This document shows, one piece after another, positions 32,680-43,100 of a stretch of DNA of 64,000 nucleotides. The stretch's first letter is position 1, and each line of letters opens with the position of its first letter. A model generated the notes under the pieces. That model had not been told where the DNA came from, searched no databases, and worked only from the letters and a program-made list of their open reading frames with translations. The stretch is from the NCBI GenBank assembly GCA_029259595.1, contig JAJDEW010000004.1:62001-126000 (forward strand), written 5' to 3'. The translations under genes were made by a program, and so were the position numbers. Source of the stretch: Planctomycetota bacterium. Lineage in GTDB: Bacteria; Planctomycetota; UBA1135; GCA-002686595.

Positions 32680-35600
32680 TCAGCGGTCGAAGCCGAAGTA
32701 GTCGTTCGTCAACCAGTCGAGCAACACGCCTTCCACGCCGAGTAGTGTGGTGCGCAAGCCTTCTGGGTCGTCCTGGGTGCTGCGGATGCGCTCGACGACG
32801 AGGGCGGGGAAGGTGCCTTCGAGCGTGGCGAGGCGTTCCAGGGCCGAGGCCAGATCCTCGGGCGCAATGTCCTTGCCGCCCTCGGCGCGCTTCACGAGCG
32901 GTGCCAGGATCTTCTCGAAACGGCCCCAGGCCTTGACGTTGTCGCGCTTCAGGTAGGCCTTGAGCTCCTTGTCGCGCTTCACCTCGATCTCCTGGCCGAG
33001 GATCTTCGACCACTCGATGAAAAGCTCGAAGGCGGGCTCGCAACCCTGCTCGGCGAAGGCCTCGGCGGTCGCGTGCGGATTCTGCACGGCGACCTCGAGC
33101 GCGTTCAGGCGGCGCTGGGCTTCGAGCACGGTGTTGTTCGTCTTCCAATCGAACTCGCGCGAGGCCACCATCGCCGGCATCGCCGTCGCCACGTCGCCCG
33201 CGGCCAAGGCCGGGGCGGCCGTCGCCGTCCACGTGTCGCACCAGGACACGAGCGCCTTCAGCTTGCGGCGTTCGATCAGGTCGTCGAGCGGCGAGCGCAG
33301 GTAGCTCTCGACGCTCGGGTCGTAGGTCGAGTTGGCCGAGAAGCCGGGGTCGCCTTCCCAGGCGACCGTGCCGTCGATGTCCAGCAGGATCAAACGCGGC
33401 AGGAAGAAGCGGTCGATCGCGTACAGGTCGTAGGTCAGGCCGATGCCTTGCTCGACGGGCGGCTCGTCGACGCCGACGACGCCGGGAAACGGATTCTCCC
33501 GCAGATACGCATCGATCTGGCCGGCGTCCTGGAACGAAGCCACGGAGACGATCCGCAGGTTGTAATCCGCATAGTCCGCTGCGAGGCGGGTGAGCCACTG
33601 GTGCAGGGGCATGACGCGGTTCTGGTCCATGCTCCACAGGACCAGGAGCTGCGGCCCGAGGCCGCCTTCGTTCCAGACGCTACGCTCGCCCTGCACCCAG
33701 CTCTGGACGCGGGGGAAGGGCGGCTCCATGCCGAGCCAGCTGCCGTTCGCACTCTGGCCGGGCGCGCGCGTGGCCTCGAGCTTGAGGGCGCGCTCGACTT
33801 CGGCGCCCGGATCGAGCGGCGTGCGCGCCAGGTAGCGCACGTTGCGGAAGCGCACGTCGCCCTTGCCGACCACGAGGCCGAAGCGGCCTTGCAAGAGCGA
33901 GAGGTTCGCGAACTCGTAGGTCGTGACGAACTCGTCGTCGAACCAGATGTCGACCGACGTGCCGATGACGTCGACCCGCAACTTGTGCCAGCCGCTCGTG
34001 CTCTCGTTGGCCTTCGGCTCCGTGTCCACGGGTGTGTGGACCCACGTGTCGTAGGTCGTGTCGCCGTAGAAGGTGGCGAGGTCGACGTAGGCCCGGCGTT
34101 CGATGCCCGCGTCGCTCTTGCCCGGCGGGAAGTACAGGAGGCCGTGGAAGTTCTGCTGTGACTTGCGTCCGAAGACGATGCCACAGAAGTTGATCCGCCC
34201 CTTGTCGGCCAGGATCTCGGCCTCCATCGAGAAGTCCCCGTAGGTGAGCTCCTCGAGGGTCAGGAAGCGGTACTCGAAGTTCTTCGGATCGAAGGTTTCG
34301 AAGCTCGAGACGATGGTGTCGCCTTCCGCGCCGAAGATCTCGCCCGCAGACGCCGACCAACCGTCGAAGTTCTGCTCGTTGTAGGCGAGCTTCCAGATGT
34401 TCAGGGTCTTCTGCGAGCGCCGAAGGCCCTCTTCGAAGTACTCGAACATCTCCGGGATCTCGAAGTCGCTGCCCATGCGCCACGAGGTGTCCATCGCCAT
34501 CATGTCGAGACCTTCGGCGAGGTAACCCTGGACCAGGCTCGTCAGCGTGGCCAGCAGCTCCTCGTGGATCTTGTCGAGGCTCTTCTGCGTCTTGTCGATC
34601 TTGCGGATGAGCTTGTCGACCTCGGCCAGGCGCTTCTCGTCGACCGTCGCTTGGCCTTCGAGCAATCGAGCCGCGCGCAGCAGGAGCTTGGTGGCGCGGT
34701 CCTCGTTGTCGAACTCGTCGATCAGGAGCTTGGCGAAGTCGATGTGGATGTCGGGATCCTGCGGCGTGGCAATGAGACCCTTCTCGTAGTGCTCGGCCGC
34801 ATCATTGAGGTCGCCCCGCGTGATCGCGTAGAGCGCCCACTCGTGCCAGGGCTTGGGCTCCTCGCCGCGCGGCGTCTGGGCCTCTTCCAGGGCGAGGATC
34901 CAGTCCTTCCAGACCTCATCGAGCGCGGCGACGGTCTTTGGCAGCTTGATCGCGTTCCCCGTCGAGACGCCCTTCGTCGGCGGGGCCGGGTTGGCCAGCA
35001 CGACCTCCTCGAAGTTGGTCACCGCACCCTCGCCGCTGCGTCCGCCCGAGGCATTGAAGAACTCGCGAAAGGCCTTGCGGTAGATATAGCGGCCGTCGAC
35101 CGGGTCCTGGTAGTTGTACAGGAAGTAGACCACGCCCCAGGTGGGGGCGTACCACGGCGGACCCCACTCGTAGCGGTTCTCGAGCACGATGCGGAAGGTG
35201 GGCGCCCGGGTCGGCGTGCTCGAGCTGGGGTCGGCGGTGTTGATCTCGTCCTTCTCGTCGACCATCCAGCCCGTCTTCATCCGACGCGCGAGCGGAAAGA
35301 GCCGGTGCGTGGCCGGCAGATTCATGCGCACCGTGCCGTTCGGGAGGATCTGGCAGCCTTCGAAGAAGGACGCGAGTCCCTCGTTCAACCAGCCGGCGGC
35401 GTTCGTCGCGAGGCTGACGAACTGGTGGGCCGCCTCGTGGAAGAGCGTGCCGACGGTGCCCTCGAAGCCGGCCTGCGAGTCGATGTAGGTCTCGACCGCG
35501 CCGCCCGTGAAGTGGCCGCCCGACCACTCGACCGGCGGACCGATTCCCAGCTCGAGGTACTCGTCGCGCGTCCGGAAGATGTTCAGGTCGATGCGGGACA

Positions 35601-36366
35601 CGCCGCCGCCATCGAGGCCGTAGTCGAAGAAGACGCGATAGAAGGCGTTCATCTGCTCCATCGCCTCGGCGGAGCGGACGAGCACTTCGTAGCCGGCGTT
35701 CGTGTTCGTGACGTAGTTCTCGCGCTTCAACGCGGCGCGCTTGTCCCACTTGCGCGTCTCGACGTCGTGCTCGCGGACCCACTCGTCGGAGATGTCGGCC
35801 AGCAAGTCCTTCGGCTTCGCGTCCACGGCCAGGCTGGGGTCGGGAGCGGAGGCGATGCGCTCGATCGAGGCCTGGACCTCGACGTTGTCGGAGTCGAGCG
35901 CGAGGATCTCCTTGAGCACGCGGATGGCCGAGTGCGGGCGGCCTTCCTTCTCGTACTTCTGGGCCAGGGGCAGGAGCTTGTCGCGGAAGCCGCGCCGCAG
36001 CCCCAGGAGCTCGCTCGCCAGCGGATCGACCTCGAGCAGTCGCGCTTCGAGCGCCGCGACGTTTTCCTTCGGAGCCTTTTGGGCCGTACTGAGGCGCAAC
36101 GCCTTGTGCAGGGAATACACCAGCTCGTCGCGGTCGTCGGCGGCCTCGGCCCAGCGCATCCGCAGGAGCCAGACCTCGATCGACTTCGGATCGCGCTCGA
36201 GCGCGCGCTGGATGTGGTTGCGGGCCTGGTTCGTCTGGCCATTGTCGAGCGCGGTCGTCGCGAGACGGATCGCGCGCCGCAGCCCGTCGGACTCGGGGGC
36301 CTTGGTCGAGAGCAGGAACAGTGCGAGCAGAAACGGGAAGAGCGCGAGGGTCCGGAAGGACTTCAT
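32680..36366 (-). CDS. Large exported mosaic: TPR, DUF1570-like metallopeptidase, DUF1080-like lectin domain, cysteine-less thioredoxin-like domain
   Basis: 1228 residues with signal peptide MKSFRTLALFPFLLALFLLS. Residues about 28-165 are TPR-like. A gluzincin-type zinc site follows: His310-E-A-A-His314 in TLFHEAAHQF and the downstream glutamate in GWLNEGLASFF, as in DUF1570 peptidases. About 500-640 are more TPR-like helices, then a concanavalin-like region of the DUF1080 type (about 660-850: YRFLTLEELTYGDFSMEAEIL, WHKLRVDVIG). From about 890 comes a thioredoxin-like fold, LLVLWSMDQNRVMPLHQWL, where the redox cysteines are replaced by S-M-D-Q, yet a DIDGTVAWEGDPG strand is retained. The peptidase substrate is unknown. 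It stands alone between addA (98 bp) and the remnant. Confidence 0.82.
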   Translation of the reverse strand: MKSFRTLALFPFLLALFLLSTKAPESDGLRRAIRLATTALDNGQTNQARNHIQRALERDPKSIEVWLLRMRWAEAADDRDELVYSLHKALRLSTAQKAPKENVAALEARLLEVDPLASELLGLRRGFRDKLLPLAQKYEKEGRPHSAIRVLKEILALDSDNVEVQASIERIASAPDPSLAVDAKPKDLLADISDEWVREHDVETRKWDKRAALKRENYVTNTNAGYEVLVRSAEAMEQMNAFYRVFFDYGLDGGGVSRIDLNIFRTRDEYLELGIGPPVEWSGGHFTGGAVETYIDSQAGFEGTVGTLFHEAAHQFVSLATNAAGWLNEGLASFFEGCQILPNGTVRMNLPATHRLFPLARRMKTGWMVDEKDEINTADPSSSTPTRAPTFRIVLENRYEWGPPWYAPTWGVVYFLYNYQDPVDGRYIYRKAFREFFNASGGRSGEGAVTNFEEVVLANPAPPTKGVSTGNAIKLPKTVAALDEVWKDWILALEEAQTPRGEEPKPWHEWALYAITRGDLNDAAEHYEKGLIATPQDPDIHIDFAKLLIDEFDNEDRATKLLLRAARLLEGQATVDEKRLAEVDKLIRKIDKTQKSLDKIHEELLATLTSLVQGYLAEGLDMMAMDTSWRMGSDFEIPEMFEYFEEGLRRSQKTLNIWKLAYNEQNFDGWSASAGEIFGAEGDTIVSSFETFDPKNFEYRFLTLEELTYGDFSMEAEILADKGRINFCGIVFGRKSQQNFHGLLYFPPGKSDAGIERRAYVDLATFYGDTTYDTWVHTPVDTEPKANESTSGWHKLRVDVIGTSVDIWFDDEFVTTYEFANLSLLQGRFGLVVGKGDVRFRNVRYLARTPLDPGAEVERALKLEATRAPGQSANGSWLGMEPPFPRVQSWVQGERSVWNEGGLGPQLLVLWSMDQNRVMPLHQWLTRLAADYADYNLRIVSVASFQDAGQIDAYLRENPFPGVVGVDEPPVEQGIGLTYDLYAIDRFFLPRLILLDIDGTVAWEGDPGFSANSTYDPSVESYLRSPLDDLIERRKLKALVSWCDTWTATAAPALAAGDVATAMPAMVASREFDWKTNNTVLEAQRRLNALEVAVQNPHATAEAFAEQGCEPAFELFIEWSKILGQEIEVKRDKELKAYLKRDNVKAWGRFEKILAPLVKRAEGGKDIAPEDLASALERLATLEGTFPALVVERIRSTQDDPEGLRTTLLGVEGVLLDWLTNDYFGFDR

Positions 36367-36464
36367 GATGGCGTGGGAGTCGGGGCTTCGCCGCTCGAAG
36401 CCGGAACCCCCCTGCGGTTCCGCTTCCGATCCCGAAGGACATGCGGCCGATCCGCGCCTGATTG

Positions 36465-39400
36465 TTAACGACGGGTACCGGATTCGTCCACGACTTCGAC
36501 GATCCCGGGGTCAAGGAACCAGAACTCGACGCGTGGCGGGCGCTCGAGGCCGAGTGCTTCCGCCAGGGCCCGCGCATAGGTCGCGCCCTGGGAAGCGTAG
36601 GCCAGGGTCCGCGCCGGCACGTCCTCGGGCTCGAGGGCGTCGGTCTTGTAGTCCGCGACGACCAACGCGCCGTCCGCGGGATCCCGGTAGAGCAGGTCGA
36701 TCGCGCCCGAGACGAAGCCGAGTGGGTCGTCCGGTGCCGCCGTGTTCTCGGTAGGCGGCAAGAGCACCGCGAGCTCGCGCGCTACGAGGTCGTCGCCGAG
36801 TCCCGTGAAGCGTTCGAACAGGGGCGAACGCGCGAAGCGTTCCCAGATTTCGCGTGCCCGGGCGAGCGCCGGTTCGCGGGCGGGGCCGTGGCACAAGTCG
36901 TCGATCACGGCGGGCAGGCGCTGGGCCTGACGGGCGTGCTCGTCCTGCGCGTCGTGTCCGAGATCGAACTCCTCGAGCAGGAAGTGCACGGCCGTGCCGG
37001 CCGCCAAGGCCGCCTCGCGCGAACCCCCGTGTCCGGCTGCCAGCGCGTCCGCGTCCGCCGCGGCACGCGCGGTGCCGGTCGCGCGTTCGCGTTCGTCGTC
37101 CGAGGTCTCGAGCTCGGCCAACTCGGCGTGCGACGCGTCGCTCGCGCGCGCGAGGACCGGCCGCAGCATGTGGGCGCGGGCGCGTTCGCGCTCTGCATCG
37201 AGTCGATCGGCGACGCGCGCCAGCTCGGCCGGAGCAGGCAGGTCCGGCTCCGGTGGTTCGAACGGCAGCGAAGCCTCGACCGGCGGTTCGGACGTCGTGC
37301 GCCACAGCGTCCCGAAGGGATCGGTCCAGGGAGAGAGGTCGCCGCGGGAAACCGCGTGCTCGACCGACAGCACGGCCTCGCGTGCGCCGTCGCGGTGCTC
37401 GAGCAGCTCGTGGAACTGGCTGGCGGCGTCCCAGGCCTTGCCGTTGTTCTTGAGCGTCCAGCCCGACAGCAGCACGAGCCGCTCTTTCGAGCGTGTCATC
37501 GCGACGTACAGGAGGCGCGCGCGCTCGGCGGCTTCGATGCGCTCACGCTGCGTGCGCACGGCGTCGTAGCCGGGCGTGCGCGCTCCGAGCAGGCGATAGT
37601 CGGCGCTCCCGTCCACGGACAAGCGCTCGAAGTCGGTCTTGCGTTCGCTGAGCGCACCTTGCCGGCGGTGCAGCTGCGGCAGGTAGACGTGCCCGAAGTC
37701 GAGCCCCTTCGAACCGTGGATGGTCAGGATCTGTACCGCGTCCTCCGCGACGTCCGACGGTCGGCCCTCCTCCGCTTCCCGCGCCCAGGCGACGCTGGTA
37801 CGCAGGGCGCGCAACAAGGCCTGGGTGTCGCCTTGGTTTTCGATGTTGCGGATCAAGTCGCGGAAGAAGCGCTGCAGGTTCGCGAGCCGGTAGGCGCCGA
37901 GGTAACGGCCAGCCTCGTTCGCCTCGAGCAGGAAGTCGTTGCGGAGCGTCTCCACGAAGACGTCGACCGGATCCTCCTCGAACGAAGCGCGCGCGCGCGC
38001 CAGGCAACGCAGGGCGTGGTTCAAGCCCGTGGGCCAGTCGCGCACGGCCTCGTAGCCGGGCACGTCGCCCGGGATCTTCTCCGCGGCGCGCGCGATGGCA
38101 GCGGCGAGCTCGTCGAGGTGCGCGTCGTCCGGCTCACGCAGCTTCGACACGAGCCGCGGCAACTTCTCGTTCCACAGCATCGCGAGGGCCGCGTCGGGCA
38201 CGCCGGTCCAGGGCGCGCGCAGGAAGGTGACGAGCGCGACGTGGTCGTTCGGATCCAGCACACAGCGCACGAGCGCGATGGCGTCGACGATCTCGCGTCG
38301 GCGGTAGAAGTGGCGATCGCCCTGCACCTCGTAGGGCACGCCGGCCTCGCGGAAGGCGGACAGGTAGGTGTCGATCCCGGTGGCGGCGCGGAAGAGCACG
38401 GCGACGTCCTTCCAGGCCAGCGCACCCGCGGCGTGCAGCTCGGAGACGTCGCGCGCGAGCGCGCGTGCCTCGGCCTCGTAGCTGGCCATACGCTGACGAT
38501 CGGCCGGGGCCGCGGGGCGCTTCTTCTGGTCGTCGTGCGGCCACGAAAGCCAGTGCTCGACCGGCTTGCGCCCGTTCGCCACGAAGCCCTTGTCTCGGCG
38601 CTTGTGGGCGGCGGGCAGGAGCGCCTCGAAGGCCGGCTGCAACCCCGGTACGGCCTCCATCACCGCCCGCGGCGAGATGACGCGTTCGACCTCTTCGAGC
38701 ACGGCCGGTACCGAGCGGAAGTTCACGGCCAGCGGACGCTCGGCGCCCCCCTGGGCCAGGACGTCGGCCACGAAGCTCTGGTAGGCGGCAAGGTCGGCGT
38801 TGCGCCAGGCGTAGATCGACTGCTTGGGATCGCCGACGAGGAAGAGGCCGGGGCGCGTGTCGCCTTCGAGCGCGAGCTTGCGCAGGAGTGCGCACTGATC
38901 CGCGTCGGTGTCCTGGAACTCGTCGACCAAGAGCTGGTCGAGACCGTTGCGAACGCGGCGGGCGATCCCCTCGTTGTTCTCGAGCAGCAGACGCGCTCCG
39001 CGGATCAGGTCGTCGAAGGACAGGATGCCGCGCGTGTGGAACTCGCGCTCGATCGCGCCTAGCAGGCGCGCGATCACGCGACGGGCGCTGTCGAGCAGCT
39101 TGGGCTCGAGCTCGAGCACGCCCGCGAGCTCGACGGCGAAGGAGCTCGCGCAGGCTTCGTAGCGCGCGGCCTTGTCGCCCATCTTCTTCAGCTCGGAGGC
39201 GGTGATGTCCTTCTTCTTCCAGCGCTTCGTGGCTTCGCGCGGGGCCCCGTCCCAGATCGCGCGCAGACCGCGGACGAACTCCTCGAAGCTGTCGAGGTCA
39301 CGGACGTCGGTGCGGCCGAGCTCTTCGGCGGAGGCTCCCAGCGCCTCGAGGACGTCGTGGATGCGCTGGTTCTTCGGCAGCTTGCGCAGCGGGGTGAGGT

Positions 39401-40169
39401 CGAGCGCGACCAGCTCGGCGTAGCGCGTCGCCAGGGATTCGACGGTGGCCGCGATCCGTTCCGGCGCGAGCGGGTCGGGGTCGAAGTCCTCGGCGCGGGC
39501 GCGCTTCTGGATCAGCTCGAGGACGGCCTCCTCCAGCTCGCGCGGCCCGGCCCCCTTGGTCGCGAGCCAGAAGAGGTGCGGCTCGACGGGCTCGATCCAG
39601 GCCTTGCGCAGCTCGCGCTCGAGCACCTCGCGGGTGATCCGTTCGAGCGCCGAGCCGTCCGCGTCGATCTCGAATTCCGGCGCGACACCCGCCTCGAGCG
39701 GCGCGTCCGCGATCAGGCGCCGGCAGAAGGCGTGGATCGTGCGCACCTCGAGTCGGTCGAGCTTTTCGCGCAGGGCCAAGGCGCGCGCGGCGAGTTCGTC
39801 GCCTGCGACCGGGAAGTCTTCGGCGGCGAGCCCGGGCGGCCATGTCCCATGCGCGATCTCGGCCAGGGCGCTGCCCACGCGCGAGGCCATCTCGGCCGCG
39901 GCCGCTTCGGTGAAGGTGATCGCCGCCACGCGCTCGAGCACGCGCCGCGACACCGCGTCGTCGTCCGCCTCGCGCTCCGCTTCGAGCAGCACGCCACGCG
40001 CCCGCTCCCAACCCGGCCCCGTGGCCCACGTCACGATGCGTGCGACCAGGGTCGCGGTCTTGCCCGTGCCCGCGCCCGCCTCGAGCACGAGCGGGCGCTC
40101 GAACTCGGTCTTCGCGAGCCGCCGCGCCTCGGTGTCGCGTGCGCGCAGGGTGCGTTCGCTGGTGGTCAT
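36465..40169 (-). CDS. addA: AddA-type helicase-nuclease
   Basis: 1234 residues of the UvrD/RecB superfamily 1 helicases fused to a nuclease. Walker A is AGAGTGKT (31-38); other motifs are TIHAFCRRLI, LLVDEFQDTDADQ, LVGDPKQSIYAWR, VLFRAATGIDTYL, TIHGSKGLDFGHV and LLYVAMTRSKERL. The C-terminus has the PD-(D/E)xK nuclease: TAVHFLLEEFD, SGAIDLLYRD and VVADYKTDAL (about residue 1170). With AddB it resects double-strand breaks for RecA-dependent repair and degrades foreign linear DNA. It begins at an ATG that overlaps the addB stop. Length matches AddA (about 1150-1250) better than RecB. Confidence 0.92.
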   Translation of the reverse strand: MTTSERTLRARDTEARRLAKTEFERPLVLEAGAGTGKTATLVARIVTWATGPGWERARGVLLEAEREADDDAVSRRVLERVAAITFTEAAAAEMASRVGSALAEIAHGTWPPGLAAEDFPVAGDELAARALALREKLDRLEVRTIHAFCRRLIADAPLEAGVAPEFEIDADGSALERITREVLERELRKAWIEPVEPHLFWLATKGAGPRELEEAVLELIQKRARAEDFDPDPLAPERIAATVESLATRYAELVALDLTPLRKLPKNQRIHDVLEALGASAEELGRTDVRDLDSFEEFVRGLRAIWDGAPREATKRWKKKDITASELKKMGDKAARYEACASSFAVELAGVLELEPKLLDSARRVIARLLGAIEREFHTRGILSFDDLIRGARLLLENNEGIARRVRNGLDQLLVDEFQDTDADQCALLRKLALEGDTRPGLFLVGDPKQSIYAWRNADLAAYQSFVADVLAQGGAERPLAVNFRSVPAVLEEVERVISPRAVMEAVPGLQPAFEALLPAAHKRRDKGFVANGRKPVEHWLSWPHDDQKKRPAAPADRQRMASYEAEARALARDVSELHAAGALAWKDVAVLFRAATGIDTYLSAFREAGVPYEVQGDRHFYRRREIVDAIALVRCVLDPNDHVALVTFLRAPWTGVPDAALAMLWNEKLPRLVSKLREPDDAHLDELAAAIARAAEKIPGDVPGYEAVRDWPTGLNHALRCLARARASFEEDPVDVFVETLRNDFLLEANEAGRYLGAYRLANLQRFFRDLIRNIENQGDTQALLRALRTSVAWAREAEEGRPSDVAEDAVQILTIHGSKGLDFGHVYLPQLHRRQGALSERKTDFERLSVDGSADYRLLGARTPGYDAVRTQRERIEAAERARLLYVAMTRSKERLVLLSGWTLKNNGKAWDAASQFHELLEHRDGAREAVLSVEHAVSRGDLSPWTDPFGTLWRTTSEPPVEASLPFEPPEPDLPAPAELARVADRLDAERERARAHMLRPVLARASDASHAELAELETSDDERERATGTARAAADADALAAGHGGSREAALAAGTAVHFLLEEFDLGHDAQDEHARQAQRLPAVIDDLCHGPAREPALARAREIWERFARSPLFERFTGLGDDLVARELAVLLPPTENTAAPDDPLGFVSGAIDLLYRDPADGALVVADYKTDALEPEDVPARTLAYASQGATYARALAEALGLERPPRVEFWFLDPGIVEVVDESGTRR

Positions 40170-43100
40170 TCGTCGTCCGCCCCCGAAGAGAAGAGCGCGC
40201 GCGCGCGCGCCGAGGCCTCATCGGCGTCGCCTCCGTCTTGCGCACCCATCCACAGCTGCAGGCGTCGGCGCGCGCCGCTGTCGCCGCGTAGGCAAGCCTC
40301 GGACACTTCGCACCATGCGCAGGCCTGGGGTTCCTTGCCCTTGTCGTCGACCAGGCGCGGGAAGAACGTGCCCGCGCTCCAGGCCTCGAGCGTGCGACGC
40401 ACCGCGGCGTCGAAGTTCGTTTCGTTGACGAGCTCGCCCTTGTCCACGCCGAAGCTGTGGAACTCGGGTGCGAGGTCGGGGGAGAGATGCAGGTAGCTGC
40501 CGTGCGCGTCGGCCGACTGCGCGCCACGCACGTAGGCGGACGCCTGCAGCGCCTTGCCGCGCGCGATCAGCTCGTAGAAGTGGGCCAGGCGCGACGTCTC
40601 CTTCTTCAAGGTCGCGAGGCGCCCGGCCGGGCGTCCCGTCTTGAAGTCGACGATCTGGAGCGTCGAACCGCGACGCGCGACCTGGTCGGCCCGGAAACGC
40701 ACGTGGAAGGGCGGTGCGTCGTCGCGCGGCACGGTCGCCGTGCCCAGCACCTCGGCGCCGAGCAGTCCGAACGGCCCGTGCGCTTCCAGGCGTTCGCGCG
40801 CGGCGACCAGGATCTCCTCCGAGCGGGCGATCAAGAGCCGAACGAGGCCGGGCCAGGGCGTGTGTTCCTCGGCCAGGGCGCGGGCGGCGGCCTCTGCGGT
40901 CCAATCCGCGAGCGTCGCCGCGGCGGGCCACTGGAAGGGGATCGGGGTGCGCGTCTCGACGTCGGTCAGCTCGCCGGAGGTCGCGCCGAGCTCCTTCGCG
41001 ATGCGCTCGAGCACGGCGTGGACCGTCGAGCCGATCACGCGATTGTCGACGGACGGCAAGGCCTCGAGCGGATCGGGCGCGGGCTCGAGGCACAGCACCT
41101 TGAGCAAGAGCGTCTGCCACGGACAGCTCGCCATGCGCTCGAGCGTCGTGACGAAGATGGCGTCGTGCGCGGGATCGGTCAGCCCCCGTGTGCCGGGCGA
41201 GCCGCCGACGAAGCCGAAGTACGGACCGAGCGCCTCGCCGGGGCGGCGGTCGAACTCGGCGCGCACGGCCGCGTGGAAGCGGGCCAGTCCGACGGCCGTC
41301 CCGGCGCGGCGCGAGCTGCCGTTCGCACCGGCGAAGCCGGGCGTGAGCGCGCGCGCGAGGGTCTGGCGCTTGCCTTCGTCCCCGGCCCACAGTCCGAACA
41401 ACGTCGCGCTCTCCAGCGCGGTGCGCGGTGCAACGAAGGCGTCGTCGCTCGCGTGCGGCACGAGCGGGAGGATGCGTCGGGCAGGGTCGGTCTCGGCGCG
41501 TTGCAGAAAGCGCTCGACGAAGGGCGATGGCGCGCGCGCCTCGCCATCGTCGCCGCCGACCTGGAAGGACAGCGTGACGTGCGACGCGGCCGAAGCGAGC
41601 TGGGCGAAGAGGTAGCGCTCCTCGTCGTGGCCGCGGCTCTTGATCGGAATGTCGGGCAGGAGCGCGGTCAGCCGCTGCCGCGCGCGATCCGGCAGGAACG
41701 GGTCCTCGCGGATCGTGCGCGGAAACGCGTCGCGGTGCAGGCCGACGAGGAAGAGGTGCTCGAACGTGCGCGCGCGCGCTTCCATCGCCTCGAGCACCAA
41801 CACTCCGCCGCCGGCACCGCCGAAGGGCGGGCGCGCCTTGGTCCCGATCGCGCGCTCGAACAGGACCGCCAGCTCGTCCGGCTCGAGTCGTTCGTCGGCG
41901 GGGATCTCGTTCGCGAGGACCTCGAGCACGCCGGCGACCGTGGACCAGGCCGGATCGCCGCGGCGCCAGCCGAGGTCGCTGCGGACCGCGCGCTCGAGCT
42001 GGGGCGCGAGGCGCGACCAGGGCGTGTTCGGCCGCGCGAGCCGCGCCAGGAGCGAGCGTCCCGCGGCGACGGCGCCGAGCCAGTGGGCTCCGAGCAGCTT
42101 GCGGCGCGGCGCCATCGTTCGCGCGCGGTCCCGGTCCCGAGGCGCGGCCTGGCTGGCGTCGCGGGGCGCGTCCTCGCGCTCTTCGGTGCGCTCCAGGCCG
42201 TGCCGGACCGGTAGCACGACGTTGCCGCGGCGGTCGAGCGCGGCCTGCTCGTCCAGGTCGCGGAGGTCGCGCAGCCGCGCGACGCCGGCAGCGCGCAAGG
42301 CGAGGCGCAGATCGAAGGTCGGGCGGATGAAGGCGCGACGGTTGTCACCCTTGGCGCGGCGCTCGTCCGTGGCGGGACGGTCCACGGGAAAGCGGCGCAC
42401 GGCGTCCAGCCAGCGGTCGATCGAGAGCTCTTCGCGCTCCTGGAACACGTCGACGAGAGCCGCGACGCGACGCGTGGTCGCGTCGGCGAGCCCGGTCGTA
42501 CGCAGGCCGGAAAAGGGAATGCCCAGCCGCGTGAGGTGAGTGCGCAGCGGAGCGCGGTAGGCCTCGAGGTCGCGCGCGACGATCGCAATGTCCTCGGCGC
42601 TGCTGCCCGTATCGAGCAGCGCGCGGATGCGGGTCGCGACCTCGCGCGTTTCGGCTTCGGCGCCCGGGGCACGGAAGATCGTGCGCGTCGCGAGCGGCGC
42701 CTCCGGCACGTCGACGGCGACCCGCGTCGCGCGCCCTTCCTGGCGCTCGCGGAGGCGCGCGGTGAAGCGCACGCCGGCATCCTCGTGTTCGGGCGCCACC
42801 GGATCGCGCGGGTGATCGAGCCAGAGCGAGAGCGGCGCGACGCGACACAGGGCGTCGAGCAGGTCCTGCGTCATGCCCGTCGCATCGGCGATGCCGTAGA
42901 CGAACACCGCCCGCGCCGGCACGAGCCCGGGGTCGCTCTCGAGCGCGTTCTTGGCCGCGCGCACCAGGCTGCCGCGATCGAACACACCGGCCGCGTCGAC
43001 CAAGCGTCGGACGCGCACGGCGGCGCGCACGACCGCGCGCGCGCGCTCGGCCTCGGCGCGCGGCAGCAGCGGGTCGGCCAGCTGCTCGAGCAGCGCTTCC

